This document shows positions 53,701 to 61,100 of a stretch of 64,000 nt of DNA, piece by piece. This DNA comes from Helopsaltes ochotensis (lineage: Eukaryota > Chordata > Aves > Passeriformes > Locustellidae): NCBI GenBank assembly GCA_013400155.1, contig VXBM01000009.1, positions 2,899,616 through 2,963,615 on the forward strand, in the 5' to 3' direction. Position 1 is the first letter of the stretch; each line of letters begins with the position of its first letter. The notes beneath the pieces were generated by a model that saw only the letters and a list, made by a program, of their open reading frames with translations, searched no databases and was not told where the DNA came from. The translations under genes were made by a program, and so were the position numbers.

Positions 53701-56569
53701 GTTGGACTTGATCCTTGAGGTCTGTTCCAACCTAATGATTCTGTGATACAGGGTAATACAGATAGGGTCTAGCATAAATCAGGTCCAGAAAGAAACTGTT
53801 CTGATGTAACATAAAATGTGCTCAAGCAGAGGGAATGGATTGAAATCTTCTGAAAAATACCTGAATGAAAGTATTGAAATCTTCAGTTCTGTATCTGGAC
53901 AAGATGTGCATAAATTGTGGAGCAGTGGGGTACTTCAGTGTTAATTGTCAGTGGCTCCATCTGGGTATGACAGTACAATTCAATTTTCGTACCTGGGAAT
54001 ACCAAGTATCTCTGCAGAGAATTGCCAGCAAGGGATCTGGTGAGTTTTGCTACTGAGGGTTTTGTTTGTGAGGTCCCTATCTCTTTTCTAAGAATTGAAT
54101 TAAGACAATGGATTTGCTTCGTTATGAATTATCAGGCATCTGAAATGTAGATGCTTTTGAGGTATCCAGCGTGGAAGCATGTTTAAAATATTTTGTAGTA
54201 GAAAAACTACTACTGGCGGTTACCCAGTATTTAGAAATAGCTTGTTCCCTTCCAATCTCCACAATTAATTGTGCGGGAAGGAAGGAAGCAGAAATTACTA
54301 CATTTAAAAAAACCTTAGGAAACTCTTAAAAAAATTAATTTACTAGCTAAGTGTTTTGGAAGCTTGAAAACAAGATTCCTTGGAAAGTACTTTTCCTTAA
54401 TTGTAACAGCCATTCAAGTGACTGATTTTAATGTAGATTTTGTGTAACACTGGGGGAAATATGGGCAAGTGATACCAAAGAAATAAAATCACCGTGTATA
54501 TACAACACTGTAAATTAAGCATGAGACTCAACGTGTGTTAGGAAGCAGCATCGTAGTGTTAAAGGTGAAGAAAGAGCTGACAGCATCAGCAGAAGTACGA
54601 GCATGTCATGTTACAGAGAAAAACAAGAGTAGCTTGTGGTCTGTTAATGCAACCACATGTTTTTTTGCATAAACTCAGTTGATCCTGGTTGTTGCAGGGG
54701 CATTTTGCCTTTTTCTACTTCCGTGATTTGGAAAGGATTTGTCATTAAAAGTCAGTTGGATTTTTGGACTGAGTTACACAGTCACTGGAAGAGAGACCGC
54801 ATCATTTTTTTTTCCTTTAGGAGTAACATCTCTACTTTGGGGAAAAGAATGCTCTTAAACCCATTTGGAGTATCGCTTAGGATGTGGTTTCAAGCCCTGC
54901 TGTCTGGCAGATGTTGGTCATCATTGTTAACTAAAGCAGCAGACTGTTTCTCCTGGTTCTGCTTCTAATTATGTTGAAATAATTTTAATGGAATACTTAG
55001 CACTATAAAAACAATTATAAAATTTTAGGTAATGCCAGCTGTTTGAAATATACTTGGCAACCAGCAGACAGCTGTAGCTGAAATTTCAGGATGCTTTCAT
55101 TCACACCCATGAAACACTGTATTATTGTCTCATTATAGTCTCAAACTGCACATGGGGGGTTTAGGTTGGACCTTAGGGAGGAATTTCTCCACAGAAAGGG
55201 TGATTAGACATTGAAATGGGCTGCCCACGGAGGTGGTGGAGTAACTGTCCCTGGAGATGTTTAAGGAAAGACTGGACGTGGCACTCAGTGCCATGGTCTG
55301 GTTGCCATGGGAGTGTTGGGCCATAGATTGGACTTAATGATCCTATAGGGCTTTTCCAACCTAATTGATTGAGTGATTCTGTGATTGCTCGTTCCTATAA
55401 AAATATTGATGTTTCAAAAAAGTAGGGAGGAGGTTAAAATATTTAAATTATTAGACTATTTTAAACAACCATATTTTACTTCTTATCTGACTCTTAATCT
55501 TACTTACACAAGAGCGAAACAATCCAACAATCACCCCAGCAGGTGAAGAGCAACACCTGAAACCTTATCAACCAGTTTGGAAGGGTGAGCTGGTAAAAAT
55601 CCTTATTTTTACTGAAGAAACATGAAATAAGAGTTGACTCCTGAAGTCTGCAGTATTTGTGAAGGAGGGAGCTTGAGTGATCACTTGCTCATCCAGAATT
55701 GAAAATTCTCTTCTAAGACTTGCTTAAATGGATGAACTGCTAGAATTTCCTGAAAGGAGTCTTCCCTAGTGTCTTAGAGGATGTTTCTGAGCTGCATCTA
55801 ACCCCTTACTATAGCGGGTAAGGAGTTAAAGCATTAAGATTGATAACAACCAACCTTTTAAATAAAATAGGAGGAGGAGGAAGAATTTTAACTGCTTAGA
55901 TTTCTGGGCATCTCAGAACTACCATCCTTGACTTTTCAAGGGACCCCCAGGCTCCACATTCAGAGATAGCCGCATCAGCCAACAATTGTGTGAGCAATTA
56001 TTGATGTAATTGGTATTGTAATTTGCTTGGGCCTCTTTGCAAATCATGGAAAGTACTTTCTGGTTTAGCAAGACCTGGATCTGCAGGTTTTTGAGGAGTC
56101 TGTGGTCTCTTGCAGGCTTGCTGAGTCCCAGGCATCTGGGACTCTGAGGATGTGGGAGTGGCTGGGTTTGGGCCAGATCAGGCATGGCTCCGCCTATCAA
56201 CAAGGCAGCATTTCTCCACATTACATTATTCTTTTCGGTTTGGTTGGTTTGGGGTCTGTTTTGTAGCTTGCCTTGGTACAGATAGAATTTTGTTTGTGCA
56301 AGACTTTGGAACTGCTGACATACTGTTTTGTCCTGCGAGGCTGTGTTTCTAACCCCCTGTGTCTTCCTCCTTGTAGCCCACAGAATCTGAATCAGAGGAC
56401 AGACATGTTCTATCTGCAGCCAGAGTGCTCCGTGTCTGCGGAGAGCCCCATCTGGTACACTGCCACTTCACTGGACCGCAACACTTTGGAAAATATGCTC
56501 GTACGGGTTCTTTTAGTAAAAGATATTTATGATAAAGACAATTATGAACTGGATGAAGACATAGATTAA
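13835..56569 (+). CDS. ZMYM2: ZMYM2 (zinc finger MYM-type 2), 3' part: 18 coding exons to the stop
   Basis: This span covers the last 841 codons of a zinc finger MYM-type protein, split over 18 exons. Every junction keeps frame, and all introns are GT-AG except one GC-AG. The product has six Cys-rich MYM fingers (fragment residues about 1-291), a Pro-Val repeat (about 355-392), an acidic stretch, a basic cluster RPRSKKK/KRK (about 502-513) and a DUF3504-type C-terminal domain (about 530-841). It ends in NYELDEDID, very close to the remembered human ZMYM2 end. The length fits human residues ~537-1377. In this family ZMYM2 is a nuclear corepressor that binds SUMO through its MYM fingers and joins LSD1-CoREST-HDAC complexes. 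ZMYM3 and ZMYM4 are paralogues, but the linker and tail match ZMYM2 better. The N-terminal ~536 residues lie upstream of the window. Exons are listed separately as A to R. Confidence 0.94.
14730..14845 (+). CDS. ZMYM2: ZMYM2 exon B (MYM finger 6)
   Basis: The exon completes the split Ser codon, then reads MEIICHFCKRN to CVAKFQ (fragment residues 51-89). The pattern CHFC, then NFCSSSC, is a complete MYM finger within one exon. The acceptor is CTTTTAG and the donor CAG|GTTAGC. The reading frame is phase 0 at the 3' end. The next intron is 6 kb. Confidence 0.94.
19937..19966. repeat. Tandem duplication, 15 bp unit
   Basis: CATGGGGTTGAGGTT at 19937-19951 is followed by CATGGGGTTGAGGCT at 19952-19966, one base different. 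Confidence 0.9.
20174..20490 (+). mobile_element. Solo LTR of an endogenous retrovirus with perfect 6 bp target-site duplication
   Basis: The element starts TGTGGGAATACAG, ends CGCCCGACA (TG...CA termini, TGT/ACA inverted ends) and is 317 bases long. ATATTT sits directly before it (20168-20173) and directly after it (20491-20496). An AATAAA at 20433-20438 lies 52 bases before the end, as in an R/U5 region, so the sense direction is +. A perfect 14 bp palindrome lies at 20328-20341. No internal retroviral genes remain. Six-base duplications are typical of alpha- and beta-type (class II) elements. I do not recognise the family. Confidence 0.85.
20847..20963 (+). CDS. ZMYM2: ZMYM2 exon C (start of MYM finger 7)
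   Basis: This exon has 39 whole codons (residues 90-128), starting TLSVQSS and ending LEWE. KCNYCKSSFC supplies the first cysteines of finger 7. The remaining cysteines come from exon D, so this finger spans an intron. The acceptor is TTTTTAG and the donor GAG|GTAAGG. Confidence 0.94.
21533..21683 (+). CDS. ZMYM2: ZMYM2 exon D (end of MYM 7, most of MYM 8)
   Basis: The exon reads from NKVYQFCSRAC to KRPFCSEG (residues 129-178 plus one base). It closes finger 7 with FCSRACSDDY, then encodes finger 8 from CEYCQEEK to FCSEG. The acceptor is CATTTAG and the donor AAG|GTATGT. It is 151 bases long, the same as exon A, and enters in phase 0 and leaves in phase 1 like A. Confidence 0.94.
21935..21997. 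repeat. TG/TA/CA microsatellite, imperfect
   Basis: A GT run is followed by alternating purine-pyrimidine sequence with TACATA and CATATG units. It lies about 250 bases into intron D-E. Confidence 0.85.
25300..25323. repeat. Tandem duplication, 12 bp unit
   Basis: ATTATATTACAG occurs twice in a row. Confidence 0.9.
30752..30881. repeat. A/C-rich low-complexity tract
   Basis: About 130 bases with almost no G and few T, built from CCAAAA, ACCAACC and AACCAAAC units. On the other strand it is a T/G-rich tract like that at 10997. There is no fixed period. Confidence 0.85.
31518..31690 (+). CDS. ZMYM2: ZMYM2 exon E (end of MYM 8, MYM 9); followed by a GC donor
   Basis: The exon completes a split Gly codon, then reads CKLLYKQDFARRLG through CNYCSQLC and DFCSEECC to FQDWYYK (residues 179-236). 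That gives the end of finger 8 and all of finger 9. The acceptor is TTTCCAG. The frame needed to join exon F ends it at AAG, followed by GCAAGT, so the donor is GC rather than GT. The nearest GT, four bases later, would shift the frame. Confidence 0.93.
35571..35825 (-). mobile_element. CR1 LINE 3' tail, antisense to ZMYM2
   Basis: Read on the - strand it ends with the CR1 tail (complement of AATCACAGAAGAGTTGGCTT). Further blocks, such as the complement of ACCATTTCTCCTTGTCCTAT, follow in CR1 order. It is the only CR1 copy I found in antisense to the gene. The inner end is approximate. Confidence 0.9.
37385..37535 (+). other. Candidate unannotated cassette or alternative terminal exon of ZMYM2
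   Basis: A good acceptor (pyrimidine-rich, ending GTTTTGCAG) precedes a frame that is open in the phase left by exon E. It begins NASRKLIKIDAQNSSF and reaches a possible donor, GAAG|GTAGCT. With this donor the next exon would be read in the wrong frame and stop after four codons. Without it the frame stops at 37567. Either way the protein would end just after MYM finger 9. I do not recognise the peptide, and chance remains likely. Confidence 0.3.
37683..37848 (+). CDS. ZMYM2: ZMYM2 exon F (MYM finger 10)
   Basis: The exon reads AVRCDCCKSQG through WRGEMKHFCDQHCLLRFYC to ENLHY (residues 237-291 plus one base). It holds the last MYM finger. It is visibly richer in G+C and CpG than its neighbours, so long chance open frames appear on the opposite strand. 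The acceptor is ATTAAG, with a weak pyrimidine tract broken by purines, and the donor ATG|GTAAGT. Confidence 0.94.
38702..38736 (+). CDS. ZMYM2: ZMYM2 exon G (35-base small exon)
   Basis: This very short exon encodes DQGCQTPRTKIT, with the Asp codon split across the junction with F. The acceptor is CTTTTAG and the donor ACA|GTAAGT. It is too short to show as an open frame on its own. It is supported by phase on both sides and by the match to the known family sequence after the last MYM finger. Confidence 0.93.
38767..38798. repeat. TC dinucleotide microsatellite
   Basis: An almost pure (TC)n run, interrupted once by G, about 30 bases after exon G. A long pyrimidine tract this close to a small exon could bind splicing factors such as PTBP1, but that is inference. 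Confidence 0.93.
40413..40542 (+). CDS. ZMYM2: ZMYM2 exon H (post-finger linker, KPLTMTKATYCKPH)
   Basis: The exon reads GSAPPPSPTPNREMKNKAV, then LCKPLTMTKATYCKPHMQ and ends KSCQT (residues 304-346 plus one base). A Ser/Pro-rich start leads into the conserved Lys/Cys-rich linker shared by ZMYM2 and ZMYM4. The acceptor is TCTGCAG and the donor ACAG|GTAACT. Only 169 bases separate it from exon I, the shortest intron here. Confidence 0.94.
40712..40827 (+). CDS. ZMYM2: ZMYM2 exon I (first part of the Pro-Val repeat)
   Basis: The exon reads EDEWKKEYVPVPIPVPVYV and then further PVP units to TTVPVP (residues 347-385). The alternating Pro-Val stretch is the proline-rich domain of ZMYM2, known to drive oligomerisation when fused to FGFR1 in human myeloproliferative disease. 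The acceptor is TTAATAG and the donor CCT|GTAAGT, so the repeat is split over two exons. Confidence 0.94.
41553..41724 (+). CDS. ZMYM2: ZMYM2 exon J (end of Pro-Val repeat, start of variable linker)
   Basis: The exon reads VPVPVFLPTALDSTEKILA, then EELRGKVPSEPLEAELLNL and ends EASDVT (residues 386-442 plus one base). The first half is well conserved. From about LNLSGVV on, it departs strongly from the human protein as I remember it. The acceptor is CTGCACAG and the donor CCA|GTGAGT. The reading frame runs on to 41798 if the intron is kept. Confidence 0.93.
41940..42340 (-). mobile_element. Avian ERVL-like LTR, diverged, antisense to ZMYM2
   Basis: Read on the - strand, the segment resembles a common avian ERVL LTR that I remember. 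It has a TATA-like box (complement of CAGTTATATACTGAGCAC), a GGGAAGTTGG block, the stretch complementary to CCACTGACCCATGCCCAGCC, and a downstream AT-rich part. The outer end on the 42340 side looks truncated, and I found no target duplication. No retroviral coding sequence is attached. It sits in intron J-K about 215 bases after exon J. Confidence 0.7.
43220..43321 (+). CDS. ZMYM2: ZMYM2 exon K (variable linker into acidic stretch)
   Basis: The exon completes a Ser codon, then reads VVVDSNLLNSESRTSLPDV and PYEPDLDIEIDFPR (residues 443-476 plus one base). The second half, acidic and hydrophobic, is conserved in ZMYM2. The first half is not. The acceptor is TTAACAG and the donor AGAG|GTAATT. 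Confidence 0.93.
45229..45323 (+). CDS. ZMYM2: ZMYM2 exon L (acidic stretch and basic cluster)
   Basis: The exon reads ATEELDTENEFLLPPVFGE, EYEEQPRPRSKKK (residues 477-508). An acidic run is followed by RPRSKKK, which continues as GVKRKA in exon M and looks like a nuclear localisation signal. The acceptor is ATTTTCAG and the donor AAG|GTAATT. Confidence 0.94.
46289..46457 (+). CDS. ZMYM2: ZMYM2 exon M (NLS end, start of DUF3504-type domain)
   Basis: The exon reads GVKRKAVSEYQSHDDSSEN, then SECSFPFKYAYGVNAWKHW and ends EELKS (residues 509-564 plus one base). The motif YGVNAWKHWV opens the C-terminal domain shared by ZMYM2, ZMYM3, ZMYM4 and QRICH1. Ser/Asp-rich sequence before it suggests a flexible joint. 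The acceptor is GTGGCAG and the donor TCAA|GTAAGT. Confidence 0.94.
47366..47517 (+). CDS. ZMYM2: ZMYM2 exon N (DUF3504-type domain)
   Basis: The exon reads KSVKLKEDLLSHTSAELNY, then VNEIRRPNGENYAPDSIYY and ends CLGIQE (residues 565-615). The block RRPNGENYAPDSIYYL is a family hallmark. The codon split with exon M reads Ile here where I remember Ser in human. This is a substitution at the junction, not a shift. The acceptor is TTTTACAG and the donor GAG|GTTAGT. Confidence 0.94.
51434..51548 (+). CDS. ZMYM2: ZMYM2 exon O (DUF3504-type domain)
   Basis: The exon reads YLYRSNRKDNIFIDPIYQ, then FEQELNKILRSWQPSILPD (residues 616-653 plus one base). The remembered human protein has Cys-Gly where this one has Tyr-Arg near the start; the rest is nearly the same. 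The acceptor is TTCTGTAG and the donor ATG|GTAATT. The intron before it is 3.9 kb. Confidence 0.94.
51609..51696. repeat. TA/CA microsatellite, compound
   Basis: Alternating TATATA, CACATACATA and CACACA units about 60 bases into intron O-P. It is likely polymorphic. Confidence 0.92.
52681..52932 (+). CDS. ZMYM2: ZMYM2 exon P (largest exon here, core of DUF3504-type domain)
   Basis: The exon reads GSIFSRVEEDYLWRIKQLG, HSPVALLNTLFYFNTKYFG, LKTVEQHLRLSFGTVFRQW and ends LCRADNE (residues 654-737 plus one base). It is the most conserved part of the domain derived from a Crypton recombinase. The acceptor is TTTTTCAAG. The donor AAG|GTACTA is weak at intron positions 4-6. The frame stays open into the intron to 53111. 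Confidence 0.93.
53298..53418 (+). CDS. ZMYM2: ZMYM2 exon Q (DUF3504-type domain, KRKHEDD segment)
   Basis: The exon completes an Asp codon, then reads KIATGKRKHEDDVPVFEQ, ending RCPVKMFECYLSK plus two bases (residues 738-777). The block RCPVKMFECYLSK is conserved across ZMYM2-4. The acceptor is TTCTTAAAG and the donor AAAG|GTAAGT. This is the only junction here in phase 2. Confidence 0.94.
53440..53752 (+). mobile_element. CR1 LINE 3' tail, sense
   Basis: Blocks such as TGGAATAGTTTGCCTGGGGA, TGGTGCTTGGTGCCATGGTT and GGGTTGGACTTGATCCTTGA lead to TTCCAACCTAATGATTCTGT near 53750. It starts only about 20 bases after exon Q and is 5'-truncated. Confidence 0.92.
55138..55386 (+). mobile_element. 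CR1 LINE 3' tail, sense
   Basis: Blocks such as GGACCTTAGGGAGGAATTTC, GAAATGGGCTGCCCACGGAG and CACTCAGTGCCATGGTCTGG lead to GATTGAGTGATTCTGTGATT at the 3' end. It is a separate insertion from the copy at 53440 but belongs to a similar subfamily. Confidence 0.93.
56377..56569 (+). CDS. ZMYM2: ZMYM2 exon R (last coding exon, stop TAA)
   Basis: The exon completes a Ser codon, then reads PQNLNQRTDMFYLQPECS, then IWYTATSLDRNTLENMLVR, and ends NYELDEDID followed by TAA at 56567-56569 (residues 778-841). The acceptor is CCTTGTAG after a good pyrimidine tract. The C-terminal acidic tail matches ZMYM2. Confidence 0.95.
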
Positions 56570-57194
56570 AACAAACTTCCAAAAACTTTCAAGGCAACAA
56601 ACAGCATTAGATATAGTCATGCTGCTAGACCTTTACTATGGAAAACATTTCAAGTTTACCCTTTGTTTTATGAGTTTTGTAGCAGTGTGTACCCTCACCC
56701 GGGTATTACCATGTAAATAGTTCGTGAGTGAAAGTCTCCATTATTCTGCGTAGTGGTTTTCGGATACATAACAAACACATTTCAGATTCTTTTTTTATTA
56801 TTTATTTGATTAGGTATGTTTGTAACTTTTTACATTGCAAAATATGAATGAGAATGTGCCATGTGTAATTTTTTTTCCCCTTGTAGTAAGATACATCCAT
56901 GTTGCACAACTCTGCTGTTGGAAGCTCCTTTGGAGGAGGCTCTTTTAATGGCTTCTTAAACTGGATGCTTGTGTATGGGTAGCACTACTAAAGTTTAGAA
57001 CTTGCTGTGTCTTTCAGAATTTTTAAATGAATTGTAAACTAATAGGTTTTTTACTTTTTAGTTACTGAAGCCTTATAAGGTTATGTAGAGAGATTCCATC
57101 TTATGTACCAAAAAATAGACAAAAGAGAATGCTGTCAATATTGGTGTACTGTAATGTGAATCTATTCTGGTGAAAACATTTTTTTGTTGCCCTT

Positions 57195-57200
57195 ATTAAA
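57195..57200 (+). terminator. Candidate proximal poly(A) signal, ATTAAA
   Basis: ATTAAA, 626 bases after the stop codon, followed by GTGTCCTTTCGTTACTTGTG, a plausible T/G-rich downstream element. Whether it is used cannot be told from sequence. Confidence 0.45.
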
Positions 57201-57249
57201 GCCTTAGTGTCCTTTCGTTACTTGTGACTCTCTCTCAATTGCCCCTACA

Positions 57250-57255
57250 AATAAA
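57250..57255 (+). terminator. Candidate poly(A) signal, AATAAA
   Basis: Canonical AATAAA about 680 bases after the stop. What follows is AT-rich and then the A-rich tract, with little T/G-rich sequence, so it may be weaker than it looks. Confidence 0.45.
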
Positions 57256-57319
57256 ATATATATGTAAAAATTAATGAATATAAGCTTAGAGCATGTGGTC
57301 ATCAAGACACGTATTTTGT

Positions 57320-57366
57320 AAAAAACAAAACCAAAACCAAAAAAAAAAAAAAAAAGGAAAAAAAAA

Positions 57367-57398
<32 letters not shown>

Positions 57399-57430
57399 AA
57401 AAAAAGGAAAAAAAGAAAAAGGAAAAAAAA
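57320..57430 (+). repeat. A-rich tract, 111 bases, in the 3' UTR region
   Basis: A long run of A broken only by a few C and G bases, starting 65 bases after an AATAAA signal. The read-out on the - strand is a meaningless poly-Phe frame. As genomic A-run it can prime oligo-dT cDNA synthesis and mimic a transcript end. Confidence 0.95.
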
Positions 57431-57548
57431 GACATGTCTGATGACAATGCTGTATAATCCTTTTTTCATCTTTACTTTTCCAATCATAAATGCCAGTACC
57501 TCATATTAATGTAAATTTGTCCCTTGTAGCCTTATAGAAAGGGGTTCT

Positions 57549-57577
57549 ATGCCATATTACGTGCAGTAATACGGCAT
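57549..57577. repeat. Hairpin-forming inverted repeat in the 3' UTR region
   Basis: A 12 bp stem (ATGCCATATTAC with GTAATACGGCAT) has one mismatch and encloses the 5-base loop GTGCA. It is too short to be a miRNA precursor by itself. Confidence 0.8.
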
Positions 57578-57902
57578 GCTAAATTTTTAACTTCTGATTG
57601 TCCTTGCATTGCTGTATTTAAATACAGTCAATACTTGACTATGGGTGGGAAGATTCTTTTAACTAATGCCTCCATTCAAAAGCCATATGAGATGTGAAGT
57701 TGCAACAAGTCGAAAGAGAATTTTTCTTGAAGAGGAATCCTTTCATTTGCTCTAAATCCTGTCCTTGTGCTTACTTTATTTAAGTAGTCTGATTTCCAGA
57801 TACATGTTTTAACTGCTCAAGTTTTGTTACTTGCTCTTATTTAACTGACACAAACAACATGGTGGTTCAAGCAATGGTTTTGCTATTGTACTGAAAAAAA
57901 TG

Positions 57903-57920
57903 TAGTAGAATATTCTACTA
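57903..57920. repeat. Perfect 18 bp palindrome in the 3' UTR region
   Basis: TAGTAGAATATTCTACTA reads the same on both strands. No function is recognised. Confidence 0.9.
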
Positions 57921-58113
57921 TAAGGTACTCATAAGCTTAAGTCTCTCCTAAATGGCATTAATTATCTGTTGAGAGGAATCGTCTACTAAAGGAGAAATTT
58001 TCTGTGTATATATATTGCCACCTGAGGATTTATTTCTTGCAAGGGCTGCATGGCTTTTTCATTTTCCTTAGCTTAAAACAATGCACATAAGGATGCATCT
58101 TTCTATATAGATA

Positions 58114-58119
58114 AATAAA
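58114..58119 (+). terminator. Candidate distal poly(A) signal, AATAAA
   Basis: Canonical AATAAA followed by TTGCTTTGTTTTG and then GGTGTGTCTGTGAGTATGTT. This is the best downstream element of the three. Confidence 0.55.
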
Positions 58120-58140
58120 GCTTCAGTTGCTTTGTTTTGT

Positions 58141-61100
58141 TAAACAAGTTTATTTAAATTTCTGCTATTCTGGTGTGTCTGTGAGTATGTTCTGATTTTA
58201 GATATACCACTAATTCAAATGGAGACAGAAATGTACATGTTTAATTTTACACTTCTTTTTGGTGGCATTACCCTTCCTGTGAAATCAAGAAATACAACAC
58301 AGCACCAGTGAGTAACATCACCATCACCAACAGCTTCAATGCACCTTTCCCTTTATGAGTGAATATTTGAAAACTTAGTTCATTAACATTTTTTTTTCAA
58401 ACAGCAGCTATAGAATATGCCCATTATACATAAAAGGGGTGAAATCAGGAATTGTAGTCATTGTTTTGTTCTGGTCTCTCCAGCTTTTTTAGCACCTGAC
58501 TTGACCATAAGTTAAATTTACATATGGGGATCATTACTAATTAGCTGTGAAAAATGAAATTTGAAATACTTTGTTTAAACATAACTTTTAAGTGTTTTGG
58601 TAAAAAGCAGTAAGGATCACTTGCAGCCCCTTCTCTATAGTTCAGACTTTGGGGACTTCAGCAGAGGATTCAATTACTTCCTGATTATAAGAGTGTTTAA
58701 TCGCAAACACACTTTTGTAAAACTGCAAACCTTTAATGTGAAACTGAAAGTTAAGTATTTGTGTTGAGTGTTTTGTCTTAAGCAAGAGTTTTAAATTCTT
58801 GTTCTCAAAATCAGATTACAGCTGTTTCTTAAATAGAAAGGTCAGTCTTTAGTATGGTATGTTGAACAATCTGTAGGCATTTTCAGCACCAGAAGGAAAT
58901 AATGTTTCTGAAATTTTATCAGAAACCACATTATTGTTGTAAATTGTTTCAGTTTTCTGCCCAAGATTCATCTGCCGTGAGTAAAAATATCCAAGTTGGG
59001 TTTTGAAATAGACATTTTTACATATAGATCCATATTGGAAATACAAAGATGCTTGTCAAGAAAATAACTTACTCCAGAAGATGGAGCTATTCCATCATCA
59101 GCAATAATGTTTTTCGAGTGGTTCATGTGTTCAGATTGAACATTGTAAACTGCAGAGATATTGCAGTCAAGTCTGCATCATGGTTCAATGTATGTATTTT
59201 ATTCCTAAATTTGAATGGTGATGCGAAATGCAATAAAATACCTTAGTTCTGAAAAAATAAAGATATGCAATTTTATAATAATTAGGAGTTCAGGGCAAAA
59301 TTTTTTTTTTCCTTTGACAGAACTGTCAGCAGCTGGAGTAGAATAAGGTTGATGTCAAGGAATTATATGCTGTGCAGGACAAAATATGATGCTCTGTTCT
59401 ACACAGGCACACAGCTTTCAGGTAGTGATGTGTCTAAGAAACCTGCCCTCACTTTCCTCCTTAAGAGAGTGTGTAGTGGCGCCCTGGCTGTTGAAGGCAT
59501 CCCTGTGAGCTCTGGCAGAGATTACCTGAGAAATGTAGTGTGGGGACTACACCACTCTGTCCACACACAGCCCTGCGCTCCCAATCCATCCGGGGTTTTC
59601 TTAACTTCTCCAGTCATGCCAACATGTGCTCTGCATCTCCTTGCTGTCAGATCAAGTTTTGAGCAACTCCCAGGTGAAGTAGTGGCCTTAAAACACTAAG
59701 AAAGTTTAGTAAGAAACTAAGTAAATTTCTTACTACTGCAGCAGTAAGAAAATTACAAAGAAAATAATTCAGTGTGAGAAAAAGTGAAAAATTCATGCAA
59801 TTTTCAGAAAATAAATTTACTTTGTTAGTCTTCTTTTTTATCTGTGACTGTTTGGTCAATGAGAATAATGCAACTTTTTGTAATTGGGGAATTAAGCATA
59901 AAAACCAACAGTTGATTTTTATTGAACAAAATCGTGGCTGTGAAATAATTTCACTGCGTATAATATTAATTACTTTTAAAGTAATCACAGTGGGACTCTG
60001 TAGTACAGAAAAAATTGTTTCTTAGTATCTATGACTCTGTTTTGTGAGAGGCTGTATAAATAGGTGAGGAAAACGGGAGAGGTGGTCCATAAACCTTGCA
60101 GTCGCTCAAGGAGGTTGTATGTGAGATGGAAGAGAAAGAGGCATGAGTAGTGGTAGGAACTCATCCCATACCCATTTTTGCTGACCTTTTTTATTATATA
60201 GGAGGGTCTTTCTCTGTTCCAGTTTCCCATTTTGTTACTGTTAGGAACAGCAGTTAAATATTTTAATTTTCATTTCTTTTAAACATCCACACTTCCGTTC
60301 ATTGCGCTCATGTTGTGCGTTGTATAATACACGTTGTGTGCAGGACTGAGTGTGTTGCAGAGTAAGTGGGGTGGGAGTTTAGGTTACTGAGATGCAAGAG
60401 TGTGTTTGGCCATCATAAGAAACGAGTCTCTGGATTATAATGCCAAAGGTTAATGATGTTTTGGAAGCACTGACACTTGAGGTACCCTTTGTTTAAAGTT
60501 AGAACTAAACCATAGGGTTTGTGTGTCTCCTGAGGGTTCTGAGTGTGGTCTGCTGTCCCCAGGGGCTCAGTTATGTGTGGCAATTTCCCATTTCTCAAGC
60601 AAATAAATAAAGCTTTCCTCTGACACCTTTTGAATTTGAAGTGTTGAAACCCAAAAGCCTTAGCGAACGAGCCACAGCGCTTGGGACCAGCATGTGATGG
60701 GGCACATGGTTTGAAACTCAGGGTGCTGTCTGTGACACAGGGAAACAGGACAGAAAAGGTTGACTGTGTCTACTTTGAATAACCAGCAGAGTTTAAAAGG
60801 TGCAGATTTAATTTGTACTTTCTGATGAGTCCTTCTGAGCTTCTGACACCTGTTATAACTTCCCACATAGTCTGGCTCAAAGCTTTTCTGGCAGTAATTC
60901 CTGTATGCATGGTGGATGTGGAAAGGAGGTATGTATTTAAAAGGGTTTAGTCTGGCAAGTTTTAGTTTTGGGAAATTGGTGTGTTGGTGTTTCTAAATAC
61001 ATATATCTGGAAAATTGTTTCCTCGCGCAAGAAGTGGTTATCTTTATGGAATAAAGCTACTGATACAGCAGTCATATACGACACATTTGCAAGTGCATAA

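Larger units (their letters stand above)
51549..56376 (+). other. ZMYM2: Introns O-P, P-Q and Q-R of ZMYM2
   Basis: O-P (51549-52680) holds a TA/CA microsatellite at 51609-51696. P-Q is only 365 bases (52933-53297). Q-R (53419-56376) carries two CR1 tails in the same direction (about 53440-53752 and 55138-55386) and otherwise unique sequence. Exons P and Q lie within this span. Confidence 0.85.
56570..58140 (+). other. ZMYM2: ZMYM2 3' UTR, extent inferred
   Basis: The stretch follows the TAA stop. It is AT-rich, with possible poly(A) signals at 57195, 57250 and 58114. It contains UGUANAUA Pumilio-type sites at 56712-56719 (TGTAAATA) and 58005-58012 (TGTATATA), an ATTTA-type AU-rich run near 56790-56810, and two inverted repeats. 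The end is a guess from the signal at 58114, which has a T/G-rich stretch 40-80 bases after it. Longer forms using the AATAAA at 59256 are possible. Confidence 0.6.

Noticed and set aside
57302..57487. 61-codon poly-Phe frame on the - strand
   Set aside because: It is the read-out of the A-rich tract, not a gene.
59349..59699. 116-codon open frame downstream of ZMYM2, checked as a possible connexin or other gene
   Set aside because: It lacks the connexin membrane segments and cysteine pattern and resembles nothing I know.
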